Of a stretch of DNA of 64,000 nt, positions 48,101-57,123 are shown in pieces (position 1 is the first letter of the stretch; each line of letters begins with the position of its first letter). Source of the DNA: Saxidomus purpurata (lineage: Eukaryota > Mollusca > Bivalvia > Venerida > Veneridae); the NCBI GenBank assembly GCA_022818135.1, contig JAFMSR010000001.1, positions 2,235,977 through 2,299,976 on the forward strand. Reading direction: 5' to 3'. The position numbers and the translations under genes were made by a program. Below the pieces are notes generated by a model. The model was not told the origin of the DNA. It saw only the letters and a program-made list of their open reading frames with translations, and searched no databases.

Positions 48101-48770
48101 TAAAACCTCAGGTATGCCTCCGCCTTGCAAATCAATGATTTGTTATCGTTTCAATCCGAAATCAAAGGTAAACCCAGAATCTTTATTCTTATCAAAGTTG
48201 AGCCGTCGCGAAATCATGGATTTGTGCAGTATATATTTGCATTAGAAATACGGTAATTTGGGAAGTTCCCAACATCTGACCTGACCGTTTATATGTATTT
48301 TATCTCCGTCATTGTTTGATTAGTGGATGAATCATACTTTTAGCATACTCATAAACCAGGGGGTTTTGGAGTTTTATAAATGGTGCCAATGGTTACAAGA
48401 AACAATGTCATTAGTATCTATGAGAACTGTCGATATTTTAGGGTAATTTATCGATTATACAATGATTCCAACGGTTCATACTTAAAGTAAAGGGAACATT
48501 TACGCATTACAAAAAGTAATATTTCGGTTGTTGCTATTATTTTCTAATCGGCGTATCAATATATTGGTACCATAAAACACGCGTGACAGGTCTGCGTTGG
48601 TAACCATCGATAAACCCCCGAGCACAACCACGTACTCGAGTATGTTATTTCTAGAGAAACAAACCTCCTTTTCCATACAATATATCCCGCCGTCTTTTTT
48701 CCCTCGGCGATGTTTCAGCATCATCTTTTTCACTAGTCTCTTTTTCCGAACCTTTCTCAGACTTGGCCAT
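24120..48770 (-). CDS. MOK: MOK-like MAPK/MAK/MRK-overlapping serine/threonine kinase
   Basis: Coding exons in transcript order: 48665-48770, 43732-43846, 38575-38664, 37633-37703, then either 35266-35344 or 34057-34135, then 29861-29909, 28983-29161, 28400-28501, 27218-27391, 26696-26912 and 24174-24374. All phases agree and give 461 residues before the last donor. The glycine loop is GKKGEG (41-46), the ATP lysine K66, the helix-C Glu E83, HRD 159-161, DFG 178-180, the TEY activation motif 192-194 and APE 202-204. This TEY-type loop with [20 protein letters not shown] is diagnostic of MOK within the RCK (MAK/ICK/MOK) family, whose members act in cilia. The C-terminal tail is low-complexity and poorly conserved. 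The C-terminus is either a 17-codon read-through ending at TGA 24120-24122 or lies in unrecognised exons further left. The first exon is inferred. Confidence 0.93.
24174..24374 (-). CDS. MOK: MOK exon 11: Ser/Thr-rich tail, last recognised exon
   Basis: 201 nt, phase 0, encoding a Ser/Thr/Asn-rich tail ([20 protein letters not shown]). It ends at a good GTATGT donor. If that donor is not used, 17 more codons lead to TGA 24120-24122, which overlaps AATAAA. Confidence 0.8.
24542..24719. mobile_element. TA-flanked MITE, pogo/Tigger-like ends
   Basis: 178 bp in a MOK intron. Left CAGTACAACCTCCC, right GAGAGGTTGCACTG, flanked by TA at 24540-24541 and 24720-24721. Confidence 0.85.
25919..26420. 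mobile_element. Fragment of AACAAGAGCTGTC-type repeat
   Basis: Opens AACAAGAGCTGTCCCCGAAG, the inverted form of the GACAGCTCTTGTT end at 52794. The interior (TGTGACCTTGACCTTTGATA) is decayed; the right limit is approximate. Confidence 0.5.
26696..26912 (-). CDS. MOK: MOK exon 10: charged C-terminal tail
   Basis: 217 nt, phase 2 in, phase 0 out. Encodes a Lys/Glu-rich tail with [20 protein letters not shown]. Two donors are possible: after CGAAAG or nine bases later after TACCAG; both keep the frame. Confidence 0.85.
27218..27391 (-). CDS. MOK: MOK exon 9: end of kinase domain
   Basis: 174 nt encoding [20 protein letters not shown] and [18 protein letters not shown], the last conserved kinase subdomain. 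Donor CTCAG|GTTTGA. Confidence 0.96.
27450..27880. repeat. CCATGATCAGACTGCA satellite in MOK intron
   Basis: About 20-bp subunits (GACCATGGTCAGACCATACA, GGACCATGATCAGACTGCAC) arranged in ~58-67-bp higher-order units. Open frames on both strands here are repeat artefacts. Confidence 0.85.
28400..28501 (-). CDS. MOK: MOK exon 8: kinase C-lobe
   Basis: 102 nt encoding [20 protein letters not shown] and [13 protein letters not shown], the CMGC-type C-lobe segment. Phase 2 at both ends. Confidence 0.96.
28983..29161 (-). CDS. MOK: MOK exon 7: DFG, activation loop, APE
   Basis: 179 nt encoding [37 protein letters not shown] and [15 protein letters not shown]. Contains the Mg-binding DFG and the TEY phosphorylation motif. 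Nearly identical to vertebrate MOK over this stretch. Confidence 0.97.
29861..29909 (-). CDS. MOK: MOK exon 6: HRD catalytic loop
   Basis: A 49-nt exon encoding [16 protein letters not shown], kinase subdomain VIb with the catalytic Asp. It starts with the last base of the split Arg codon left by exon 5A or 5B. Donor AAG|GTAAGC. Confidence 0.96.
30183..30305. mobile_element. 123-bp hairpin MITE
   Basis: TTTAAAGTGACCCATTGGCA at the left and AAAGTGCCAATGGGACTTTA at the right are inverted repeats of ~22 bp. Lies in a MOK intron. Confidence 0.7.
30566..32107 (-). mobile_element. 1.5-kb element with ~164-bp tandem units, copy B
   Basis: Same structure and orientation as 22537-24071. CTAAGTTAAA recurs at 31241, 31402, 31566, 31730 and 31892 (161-164 bp). 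Minus-strand ends TTTTTAGCTCGACTATTCGA and CTCTTGTT. C-runs at 30586-30653. Lies in the MOK intron between exons 5B and 6. Confidence 0.87.
32600..33125. other. Low-complexity, suspected consensus error
   Basis: Runs of A, T, C and G of 8-26 bases alternate at 32604-32720 and 33024-33125. Open frames here only translate homopolymers. Confidence 0.6.
33468..33489. repeat. Perfect 22-bp palindrome
   Basis: AATTCGTACC|ATG|GTACGAATT-type perfect palindrome. Imperfect pairing continues outward (CAGTACGGG / TCCCGGCTCTG). Confidence 0.8.
33672..33729. repeat. GGGCAG hairpin, copy 2
   Basis: ATAATCTGCCCTTGAA and TTCAAGGGCAGTTAAT arms. Left flank 33622-33671 matches the reverse complement of the right flank of copy 1. 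Confidence 0.78.
34057..34135 (-). CDS. MOK: MOK exon 5B (alternative, downstream copy)
   Basis: 79 nt with the same phases and borders as exon 5A (acceptor gctag, donor GTGAG). Encodes [20 protein letters not shown] then VDHMHR. It has no stop or frameshift, so it looks functional. Using both copies, or neither, shifts the frame. Confidence 0.93.
34988..35146. repeat. 15-bp inverted repeat between MOK exons 5A and 5B
   Basis: TCTCTATCTGGAGTT at 34988-35002 is the exact complement of AACTCCAGATAGAGA at 35132-35146. It could form a stem in the pre-mRNA between the two alternative exons. Confidence 0.75.
35266..35344 (-). CDS. MOK: MOK exon 5A (alternative, upstream copy)
   Basis: 79 nt, phase 1 in and phase 2 out, acceptor ttttag, donor GTAAG. 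Encodes [20 protein letters not shown] then VEHMHR, the segment before the HRD loop (helix D/E). It pairs with the copy at 34057-34135. It is closer to the vertebrate MOK pattern ([10 protein letters not shown]) than 5B. Confidence 0.93.
37633..37703 (-). CDS. MOK: MOK exon 4: hinge region, with a GC donor
   Basis: 71 nt encoding [20 protein letters not shown] then LIR, the kinase hinge. The acceptor is attgcag. The donor reads AGAG|GCAAGT, the classic GC-AG consensus; the nearby GT four bases later would break the frame with both downstream alternatives, so the GC site is the one supported. Confidence 0.9.
38225..38395. mobile_element. GCAGATCATGATC-type repeat
   Basis: ACAGATCATGATCGCCTGCA followed by TTTTGAACAATTAATGGTAC and TGGACAAGTC. 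The latter part recurs at 61085-61145 and the palindrome at 39053, 39985, 43519 and 60518. Confidence 0.55.
38575..38664 (-). CDS. MOK: MOK exon 3: helix C
   Basis: 90 nt encoding [20 protein letters not shown] and NILELEEVI. It includes the helix-C Glu that pairs with K66. Donor ATTTT|GTAAGT, acceptor tttcag. Confidence 0.94.
39076..39089. promoter_or_regulatory. RFX-type X-box, perfect consensus
   Basis: GTTGCTATGGCAAC fits RYYNYYATRRNRAC at all 14 positions. It is in the MOK intron, ~410 bp upstream of exon 3. RFX X-boxes control ciliary genes; whether this one is used is unknown. Confidence 0.4.
41110..42170. repeat. 47-bp minisatellite in MOK intron
   Basis: About 22 copies of a 47-bp unit with CACTTTTCTAGTTGAACTGT and GACACTAACAGAAAATCATC. 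A variant with GTGAATTGTGTCTGGG occurs twice 140 bp apart, showing a three-unit block duplication. Abuts a SINE on the right. Confidence 0.95.
42205..42416 (-). mobile_element. tRNA-derived SINE
   Basis: Minus strand: GGTTGAATGGTTAGAGTCTC (A box), GTCATGGGTTTGAGCCCTGC (B box), body GTGAAAGTTGAAAGTTTCTT, tail GTAAACTGCCTACCTGTTGA. The best-preserved copy in the window. Confidence 0.85.
43385..43550 (+). mobile_element. tRNA-derived SINE, second family
   Basis: GGTTGTGGGTTCGAGCCCCA (B box) then CAGTACTGGTTTTTCCAGGA and CTCGAGAGTGACTCGACC, ending in GTGCAGATCATGATCAAACT. Lies just outside MOK exon 2. Confidence 0.75.
43732..43846 (-). CDS. MOK: MOK exon 2: glycine loop and ATP-binding lysine
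   Basis: 115 nt, phase 1 in, phase 2 out. Encodes [20 protein letters not shown] and [15 protein letters not shown], that is kinase subdomains I and II. Acceptor ttctttcag, donor GACAG|GTACTT. Confidence 0.95.
44603..45032. mobile_element. Foldback element with ~62-bp internally repetitive inverted ends
   Basis: Left arm CAGAAAGGTCCACTTCCAGA, then AAGGCCCAGTCCAAAAAGGC; right arm ends GGAAGTGGGCCTTTCTG. Each arm is made of ~12-13-bp AAAGGCCCA-like subrepeats. About 310 bp of AT-rich centre, no ORF. Confidence 0.85.
45355..45650 (+). repeat. Dispersed ~300-bp repeat, copy 1
   Basis: Shares TATGCAAGTTTAAAT, AAGCTTTTAACAA, ATAGAATTATTAT, CACCTTTCCCGAAT-like and GCGAAGCCGAGAAT blocks in order with 55970-56285. 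Confidence 0.75.
45937..45987. repeat. 51-bp palindrome
   Basis: TGATATTTTATA and TATAAAATATCA arms plus an inner CACCTTCTAGAGGTG palindrome. Confidence 0.7.
48665..48770 (-). CDS. MOK: MOK proposed first coding exon
   Basis: ATG at 48770 opens a charged 35-residue N-terminus ([19 protein letters not shown], then [14 protein letters not shown]). It ends phase 1 before GTTTGT, exactly what the kinase exon at 43846 needs: G|AA gives Glu before [10 protein letters not shown]. The donor is not strong and vertebrate MOK lacks this extension, so the call rests on phase, coding character and position. Confidence 0.6.
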
Positions 48771-49494
48771 AATCCGACACAAAATATCCGAACTTTACAT
48801 TTATCCCATGTTTTACATCCATATCCCTATGTAACACTAAACTGTTGAGTATGGTACATTTTTATACTAACTGGCCTAAAATTTCGTGCGTTCATTTAAT
48901 CCAAGCTTAAACGAATGACTGAAATATTATATAAAACCGTATTTCTGGACCGTAATATACATGTCGTTCAATATGTCAGCTATACTTAAACTTTTTTATA
49001 ACAGAGATTAAAAAGATTATGATATTACTTAATTATTAATATTAAGTTTAAAAATTATGGTTTATTTCTATGTGTGTTCGGGTTGTTAAGTCCATCACAA
49101 ATGAATAAGTTTTTTCCTGATTAATCCATGACTGGAGCGAATCCGGGTGTCACCGATATTATAAATTCAGGCTTTGGAATGAATTGATTTAAATTTGAAC
49201 GGTCTGAATAACAGTTTGTATTAAACATACATTATTTGAAAAGTAAATACATTAATTTCAAGTATCATCTAATGTATGTGCAATTTACATTAATTTGGAA
49301 ATAGACCAACGAAGCGTATATGGTATTAATTGAAATACGCGCCTATTTGACCTTGCATATTTTAATTAAACTTTGGTGAAATTAGGCCATTGTGTGATCA
49401 CATACAGATCTTTTAGATAATTAATTACGCATTGACCTAGAAAATTGAATAGCATCACTTAATGATAGAGAAGTAATAGGGTTTCATGCGTATA

Positions 49495-49635
49495 AAGTCT
49501 TTATAGCGTATGCTCCGTAACACGAACCTGAGTTCGATCTCCGTGAAGGGGAACCACGAGATGTGTTCTTGGGAAAGACACACTACTTCACACGTGCCTC
49601 AGTCCCTCCGGCTGAAAACTTAGAAAACTAAAACT
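49495..49635 (+). mobile_element. tRNA-derived SINE, third family
   Basis: CCTGAGTTCGATCTCCGTGA (B box) followed by TGTTCTTGGGAAAGACACAC and CACACGTGCCTCAGTCC, typical of molluscan SINE bodies. Confidence 0.65.
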
Positions 49636-51260
49636 AAAACTTAGAAACTTAACTTAGAAAACCGAATACGATGACAACACTTGTAACATAGTTTTCTACC
49701 TATTTCGTGCAGATTCTTCATTGTATATGCATTATATATAGCAATCCATTCCTTCGAGATTGGGGAAATACTATAGGGTCAAACTTTCATCGCCTTACAA
49801 TTATAAATACCCTGGTAGACATAACAGACACTACTTGATAGTTGCTTTGCAAAGTAACACACACTTCTTTTCATTCATACAATTCGGTTTATTTAGAAAG
49901 AGGGGCGAAGAGATGGGTAGAGATGGTGGTTAATCCGTTTGATTTATGCCAAACCTCGCTCTTTCCCAGACTAAACACTACAAAAATATGTGTTAATAAT
50001 ATATATCCTCGCTGACTTCAGCTGTAAGTTATCCTTGTGACTTGAGGTGTCTGCAAACTACGTACGAAACTCACCGCAGTGGCAACATGAGAAATGTGGA
50101 CTCAGTGTAACAGTGCACGCTGCTTCAAATGGATGTGTATGCGTTAACAGTTTGAGTTTCGTCCGCATTCCTCAGTTGAATGTGCAGAGCTAACTGACAA
50201 CATATAGTCTTTACAAAATATACCTGACAAGTTTGAAACCTTGGTATTCTAGCCGTTCGACATAGCAGCGAAGTCATTATACTTTGCGCCCTTTCCCCTG
50301 ACTTGCAAAGTTAGTAGCATAGGAAAACCTGGTTTTGACACATGCTTTGGTATGCAGCTATGACTGTACGAATGGTACATGGCTGTGTTTAAAGTCTCCA
50401 TTATTAAAGGCAAATTATGATGAGTAATTGGAATTGAAATATTGTTTGCTCCATGTACACGGACCTGCAAATTCTTTTGGGATTCCGTAGATTTATCCCA
50501 GGTATATTTGAAAACACTTCACTGCACTTCACTTCTGTTTTTAATAGCTACATATACCCGTTTATTTCGTGCAAATTGCTTTTCATGATTGAAATAAATG
50601 CAGTGATATACAGTGACTGGCAATTTTACAATTCACCTTGTACGAAAAGATTGAAATTCGTGGCTATATTAAATGCCGTACTAGGTTTGGTATAAATGCA
50701 AAGCAGATATCTGTGTAATATAATATCACATGTGGGTGCTAGAATGTTAATGCTTTCTTGGCGTCTGAAAACGTGCATGTCATGCTGTAAACCATCCGCC
50801 TTACTCACCGGACCTGAGTCTATACGATTTCTTTTTATTGCCAAGGATTAAGAAATTGATTTCTGGGAAGAAATATAAGTCCAGAAGTTCTCATGATAGC
50901 GCTATATACCAGTATTTCCAATAGATACCAAAAGGAGACAATCTGATCGCATTACACGACTTGGTAAAAAGGTTACAAAATGTATTTCGGTAAAGGGGAA
51001 TACTTTAAAGCTTTACAATAAAATATTTGTTTGATAAAACGCTGCCCTTCAGAAATCAAACCCCAAAGAACAAACTATTGGCAGGACCCTTGTACTAGAT
51101 AGCCTTCATTTCGAGTCACATATTTGGTAATTTTCATAAATCCTGATCACAAGTCTTCTTTTGGTCGCGTAAAACCAAAAAAAAAACATGATAATTATAA
51201 TCCGGTTTGAATCCCAGGTTTCCCTTCCTTAGAGCAAAAAGTAATACGCCAGCCTTTTGG

Positions 51261-52794
51261 TTTTTAGCTCGACTTTTCTATGAGCGTCACACCAATGTTA
51301 AAGTTTGCGTACCACCCCAAATATTTTCAAAGTCCATTGAGATATTGCTTTGAAACTTTGCACACTTGTTCACTATCATGACCCCAACCTGTACACAGGA
51401 GGAGGTAACTCTATCAAGCATTTTGACAGAATTATGCCCCTTTATCGACTTAGAATTTATGTTAAAGTTTGCGTACCACCTCAAATATGTTCAAAGTCCA
51501 TTGAGATATTGCTTTGAAACTTTGCACACTTGTTCACCATCATGACCCCAATCTGTACACAGGAGGAGATAACTCTATCAAGCATTTTGACAGAATTATG
51601 CCCCTTCTTCGACTTAGAATTTAGTGCATTGACATATGGCCTTGAAACTTTGCATACTTGTTCACCATCATGTCCCCAATCTCTACACAAGAGGAGGCAA
51701 CTCTATCAAGCATTGTGATAGAATTATGCCCTCTTTTTCAACTTAGAATTTATGTTAAAGTTTGCGTACCACCTCAAATATTTTCAAAGTACATTGACAT
51801 ATGGCCTTGAAACTTTGCATACTTATTCACCATCATGTTCCCAATCTCTACACAAGAGGAGGTAACTCTATCAAGCATTTTGACAGAATTATGCCCCTTT
51901 TTCAACTTAGAATTTATGTTAAAGTTTGCGTACCACCTCAAATATTTTCAAAGTGCATTGACATATGGCCTTGAAACTTTGCATACTTGTTCACCATCAT
52001 GTTTCCAATCTCTACACAATAGGAGGCAACTCTATCAAGCATTTTGACAGAATTATGCCCCTTTTTCAACTTAGAATTTATGTTAAAGTTTGCGTACCAC
52101 CTCAAATATTTTCAAAGTGCTACTATGGCCTGAAATTTGAATACTTGTTCACCATCATGCCCCCAACCCCCACACAAAAAAAAATTCCCCCTCACATTTT
52201 CACTTCCCCCCCCCTTTCAACAATTAGTAAAGTTTGCGTACCACCTCAAATATTTTCAAAGTGCATTGACATATGGCCTTGAAACTTTGCATACTTGTTC
52301 ACCATCATGTCTCCAATCTCTACACAAGAGGAGGTAACTCTATCAAGCATTTTGACAGAATTATGCCCCTTTTTCAACTTAGAATTTATGTTAAAGTTTG
52401 CGTACCACCTCAAATATTTTCAAAGTGCATTGACATATGGCTTTGAAACTTTGCATACTTGTTCACCATCATGTCCCCAATCTCTACACAATAGGAGGTA
52501 ACTCTATCAAGCATTGTGACATAATTATGCCCCCTTTTGGACTTAGAATTTATGTTTAAGTTGGCGTGCCACCCCAAATATTTTCAAAGTCCATTGAGAA
52601 ATTGCTTTGAAACTTTGCACCCGTGTTCACAATCCTGTCTGTAAGCAAGAGAAGATAACTCTGTGAAAATGTTTCTTGATTTGTACTTAGAAATTCCTAG
52701 TTAAAGTAGTTAAAGTCTTGTGTGCCCTTAACTGTCAAAGTTTTGTTTTATTGGCAAGCACTAAAAACGCGCTGTCCTATTGACAGCTCTTGTT
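51261..52794 (+). mobile_element. 1.5-kb element with exact 164-bp tandem units
   Basis: Begins TTTTTAGCTCGACTTTTCTA, ends GACAGCTCTTGTT. About eight units; AAAGTTTGCGTACC recurs at 51300, 51464, 51757, 51921, 52085, 52229 and 52393, mostly 164 bp apart. The unit block TTATGCCCC...ACTTAGAATTTATGTTAAAG is the reverse complement of blocks in 30566-32107. The patch 52150-52215 is corrupted by homopolymers. Confidence 0.88.
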
Positions 52795-53499
52795 GCTTCT
52801 TGTGTTAGATATCAAACGTTTTTAATTATATAGACACTGTTTTAAAAGGTTGACCCTTACTAGTATATTGGTGTCGGGAAGTGAGGTTACACAATCTACA
52901 TGAAAGACACGCCCCCACCCCCCCCCCCCGCATCTGACTTGAATTGTAACCTTTTACGGAAGAATCTCTGAAGGATCAATTAGAACTGAACCGAACTGAT
53001 ATCATAAGGTTTAGTCTTTTACGCTGAATTGTCGTCTTTGACCGACCCCAGCATTTCTCCCATTTAATTCATTTTTAGTAGGAGATGCAAACCTCCTCAT
53101 TTCCTTATACTTTAATTTTGTACTGATTCCAAATATAGGGTAGAGCTGTGGCAAATTTTTGCCTAGGTAGCTCATCCCCTTGAAAAAAGAATAGTGGACC
53201 CTAAATAGGAGGTTTTGTGATTATGTGATGATTTTTTTGGTTTTGTAATAGGTCATTTTATTTTTGGATGCTTGATATGAACATAAATGTTGCAAGCCCT
53301 CCGTATTTGAAACGCAGGGGTAGAGGCACGGATCCCAGCCTACCAACACCACAAGGCTCCAAACCAAGACAACCAATACGGACACCCAACCAATAACCAT
53401 GCCAACCCAGAAAGCCCGTACAACTCCGTCACCACGCATTCAAGTCGTGGGGATAGGATCGCTATATAATCTCTTCAGCCTATAATAGAGACTCGGAGT

Positions 53500-53690
53500 C
53501 AATTTAGTATTCCCAGGGCTGACCAAATAAAATTACTAATTTAACAGTCTTTCGGATGAGACTAAAACCGAGGTCCCATGTATGGGTGCTATACACCTGG
53601 CATGTATAAGAACCAGGGGTGTCTCTGGAATCGGGACGCTTTCTGTATCTTGCACTCTCCTCCGAACCTAAAATAACTAACCTTTTCTTG
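53500..53690 (+). repeat. CTTTCGGATGAGACTAAAACC repeat, copy 1
   Basis: AACCGAGGTCCCATGTATGG and ACCAGGGGTGTCTCTGG blocks match the reverse complement of 59395-59515. Likely a SINE-type central domain shared by many marine invertebrates (recall, not searched). Confidence 0.65.
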
Positions 53691-54045
53691 GGGCGTTGGT
53701 CATATGGAAAACCGATACCAACGATAAAGCCCTAATATACGATACGATTTAGTAGCAGGCTATCGCATTTTACATGAGCGTTTAATTTTCGTACATAAAA
53801 TCATAATTTGATTGATTTTGGATTACGTGATTTAGACCTCAAATCAAGCGAAACGCATCTTTGTTTACTTCGCGGTTGGTGCGCACTATGCTGACGGACT
53901 ACTACAAAGACCGTAACGGGGCCGGGTTTTACCATTATCTCAAAGAAGCTCTTCAGTTGAAAAACAAATTTAGCACATCATGTGAAAATGAAAACAAAAT
54001 TTTAGCAAAAATGCCTTTTTGAAGTCAAATAACAAAGAAAAAAAC

Positions 54046-54118
54046 ATGCACGACGCCTTTGAAGCTGGAACTATACTCGAAAAGCTCCCTTTGAAAATAG
54101 AGTCCATTGCATGTTATG
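54046..54118 (+). CDS. VPS39: VPS39 exon 1 with start codon
   Basis: The ATG at 54046 follows an A-rich stretch. Encodes MHDAFEAGTILEKLPLKIES and IACY, and ends phase 1 before GTAATT. It joins exon 2 as TATG|ATGAC (Tyr-Asp-Asp). The N-terminal match to VPS39 fixes this start. Confidence 0.94.
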
Positions 54119-57071
54119 GTAATTTAGTTGTATTATTCAGCTTGTTTACAAACAGTGGGTGGAGACCTTAGTTTGGTTTTGATTTTATGTCCCAACAAAA
54201 AAGAAAGTATGAAAAAAATGATTTCAAGTAATGACTCTTGCTTAGAAAATTCTGTAGTGGACCTTAGCCTGGAAACTCACTGCCATTTGAAATAGAGCTG
54301 AAATGAACTACTGACGTGAGTCAGAACTTAAAAGCTACCCTCGAGTCACCAGTTTTCGTGGTGTTAAGGAATCAGCGGCAAACCATGAAACAAATATCAA
54401 CTGAAAAACAGTTTTCTCTATAAACACTAACAATTCAACTTATCTCTTTTAATCCAAATCAATAGAAACAAATTTAACTGCAAATGTGTCGTAATAACCA
54501 GGGTGGTAAAATTGCCCCCCGGGCGTCGTAATAAGCCAATCAAGCTTTTATTGCCCGATCAGGCTTAAATTTATATGAATTTTTTTGTAAGTTTTTTTGT
54601 AAATTTTTTTTAGATCTCAAGTCTATAATATGTTACATGCAACATCGTATGCAAAGAACATGACCCAACCAAAATTCTTTTTGTGCAGAATTCTGGCTTT
54701 TATTTACTTTCCATGTACTTTTAATGTAAAATAAGCAAAGCCTTTTGAGCAAAAAGTGTAAGTTTTATTTGGATAAAAGTAGGTATTTATAACAAGGACA
54801 CCAGCTGAACATGTAGGACTTTCAAAGCAATCATTAAATATTTCTTGAATTATATACTTTAGTTCTTTTCATAAATTTAGCCCAATCGGGCCGTTTAAAG
54901 CCTGATTGGGCTTCCCCCCCCCCCCAGCAAAAACCCCAAGGCCGCCCCCCCCATAACGCCATTTTAAACCAACCCTCCTTCCAACCCGTACCCCCCCCCC
55001 AAATGCACCTTAATTGTAATGCCCTAGAAGGGGTTTAAAGAAATAAAAAAATTTAGTTTTGAATGTTATTTTTTAAGATGTTACTTACATCTTCAGTCTA
55101 TTTCATGCATATGAAAATTTTATTTCATAATTGAAAGTTATAACAATCTCTTTCACAGAGAAGGCATTCAAACATGTCAGCCTTCCTTATCATGGGAGGT
55201 GGACTGCTGTAAAGCTACAGCAGAAGCAAACAATAACAATGAAACTGATAAGTGCAAAACAAGTGTTTATATACTAACAATCACAAGAAGGGTTATGTAT
55301 GGCAGATAATTTGAAAATTATATATTACTATGACATTGAGCAACAATTTTTTAACATGTGTAACACTTGTACGGGCCTCAGCAACACGTAAGAGCTATTC
55401 CCAATTAATCTCCCCTTTTATTGAGCAATGCGTTGTAGAACCAGTCTAATTTGACCTTGACATTACGAAACAAAGTGTAAACAAACAGACGACAGAAAAC
55501 AAGTAGTGAAATGTCGTGTTATTCCATCAAATTTAATGGATGGAAAATGATGCATTGGATGCATTACAAAATAAATGTAATTCTGCACTACCTCCAAGCA
55601 ATAATTAGGAACAATAGTTATGCAGAAAGCGAGTTTAACATGTGCTCTTCTAACTTCCGGGCTGTGACGTCAAAATACAAAGCAGTTCACGTCTGGTTTC
55701 ATAAACATTTCCGGTAACACGGATACGACTCTACCACGATTTGAGGTGACTCAACAGTATACGTTTGACTTAGGTAAAGATCTCAAAGTTCCAGGATCAC
55801 TTTGAATTAACTGATGTAGTATCATAAATTTATTGAAAGGATAATGATAGAACCACGTTCTATTCACTTTCATATTCAATTTGTTTCTTCAAGAAAAAGA
55901 GTTGCCAGAAAGCCTTTTGTAATTTTGCAATATTATTCTCAGCTTTGCCGTGACGTCATATTGACCACTTAACCAATTGAATTATTAGGTCAAGTTCATT
56001 TCTTCATTCGGTAAAAGTTGAAAACTCAGTCTTTACTGTTGACTCGTATGCAAGTTTAAATTTATTTTAAACAAAACAAAAAGCTTTTAACAACATAGAA
56101 TTATTATAAAAACAATCTGATAGTTTCAAGGTAATGGAAGATCGCTCCTTTCATTTCTAATCTGTGTTATTATATTATTCAAAGTAAAAGATGCAAAGAG
56201 ACCAGCGATGACATCCGAGGAATCACCTTTCCCGAATGTAAATATTTTTTCAGTACCAGGAAGTGCGAAGCCGAGAATTGAAAAAAATACTACGCTTTGT
56301 TTCTAATATTAATTTAAAGATGCACATGTAAGAAGCAAAGTGAGGAATGTTTTTGGCACAAATGGTGGTAATTTCTGTCAGTAAGACATCTTTCTTGATA
56401 AAATGAGAGCTACTTGTAATTGTGATCCTGGGACTTATAAGTGTTGTTCAGCCAGAGAAAATATATAATTCACTTGTCTGTTTACAGATGACGTACTACT
56501 TGTTGGAACCAAGGATGGTCCCTTGCTTCAGTATAAAGTGAAGAATTATAAAGTGTCAGGTAAATATGTTGCTATTATTCATGTTATTCATTAATTGGGG
56601 TTGTGAACTTGGCATTCACCAGTGGAACTTAGTGTGCACAGTGGCATGAGAAAGTTTTACCTCTGTAAAACATATATTAATCAAACTAGCAAAAGATTCA
56701 TATTTGTATTCTTGAACAATTTTGGACTTGAAATAGATAAAAGAATATTCTGTTCAAAGATATGCATTGCTACTAGCTCTTTGATGTTATATCCAGTAAA
56801 TTTGAAGGTACATAAACAAAGCACAAAAGTATTCAGGTAATCGATCATATAATATTTTAAGTACTTCTTTTACAGGAGAAACTAAGTATGAGGTCACATT
56901 GGAAAGGTCCAACAAAACATTCTCCAAAAGGCCTATTCAGCAGGTACTGTTTTATTCAAATTTTATAGTGTACAACATTAAAAATTGATAATACCTATGT
57001 CTGTCCAGTCCTTCTGACATTTGACAATACCTGTGTCTGTCCTTACATTGACAATACCTGTGTCTGTCCTT

Positions 57072-57123
<52 letters not shown>

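Larger units (their letters stand above)
48771..54045. other. Divergent intergenic region between MOK and VPS39 start codons
   Basis: Should hold both promoters. CpG-richer sequence at about 53860-53935 just before VPS39. The rest is a SINE (49495-49635), a tandem element (51261-52794) and another repeat (53500-53690). No further gene was recognised. Confidence 0.55.

Noticed and set aside
53221..53439. Hydrophobic 72-codon open frame on the - strand
   Set aside because: Val/Trp-rich translation of sequence next to a repeat; no start context or family match.
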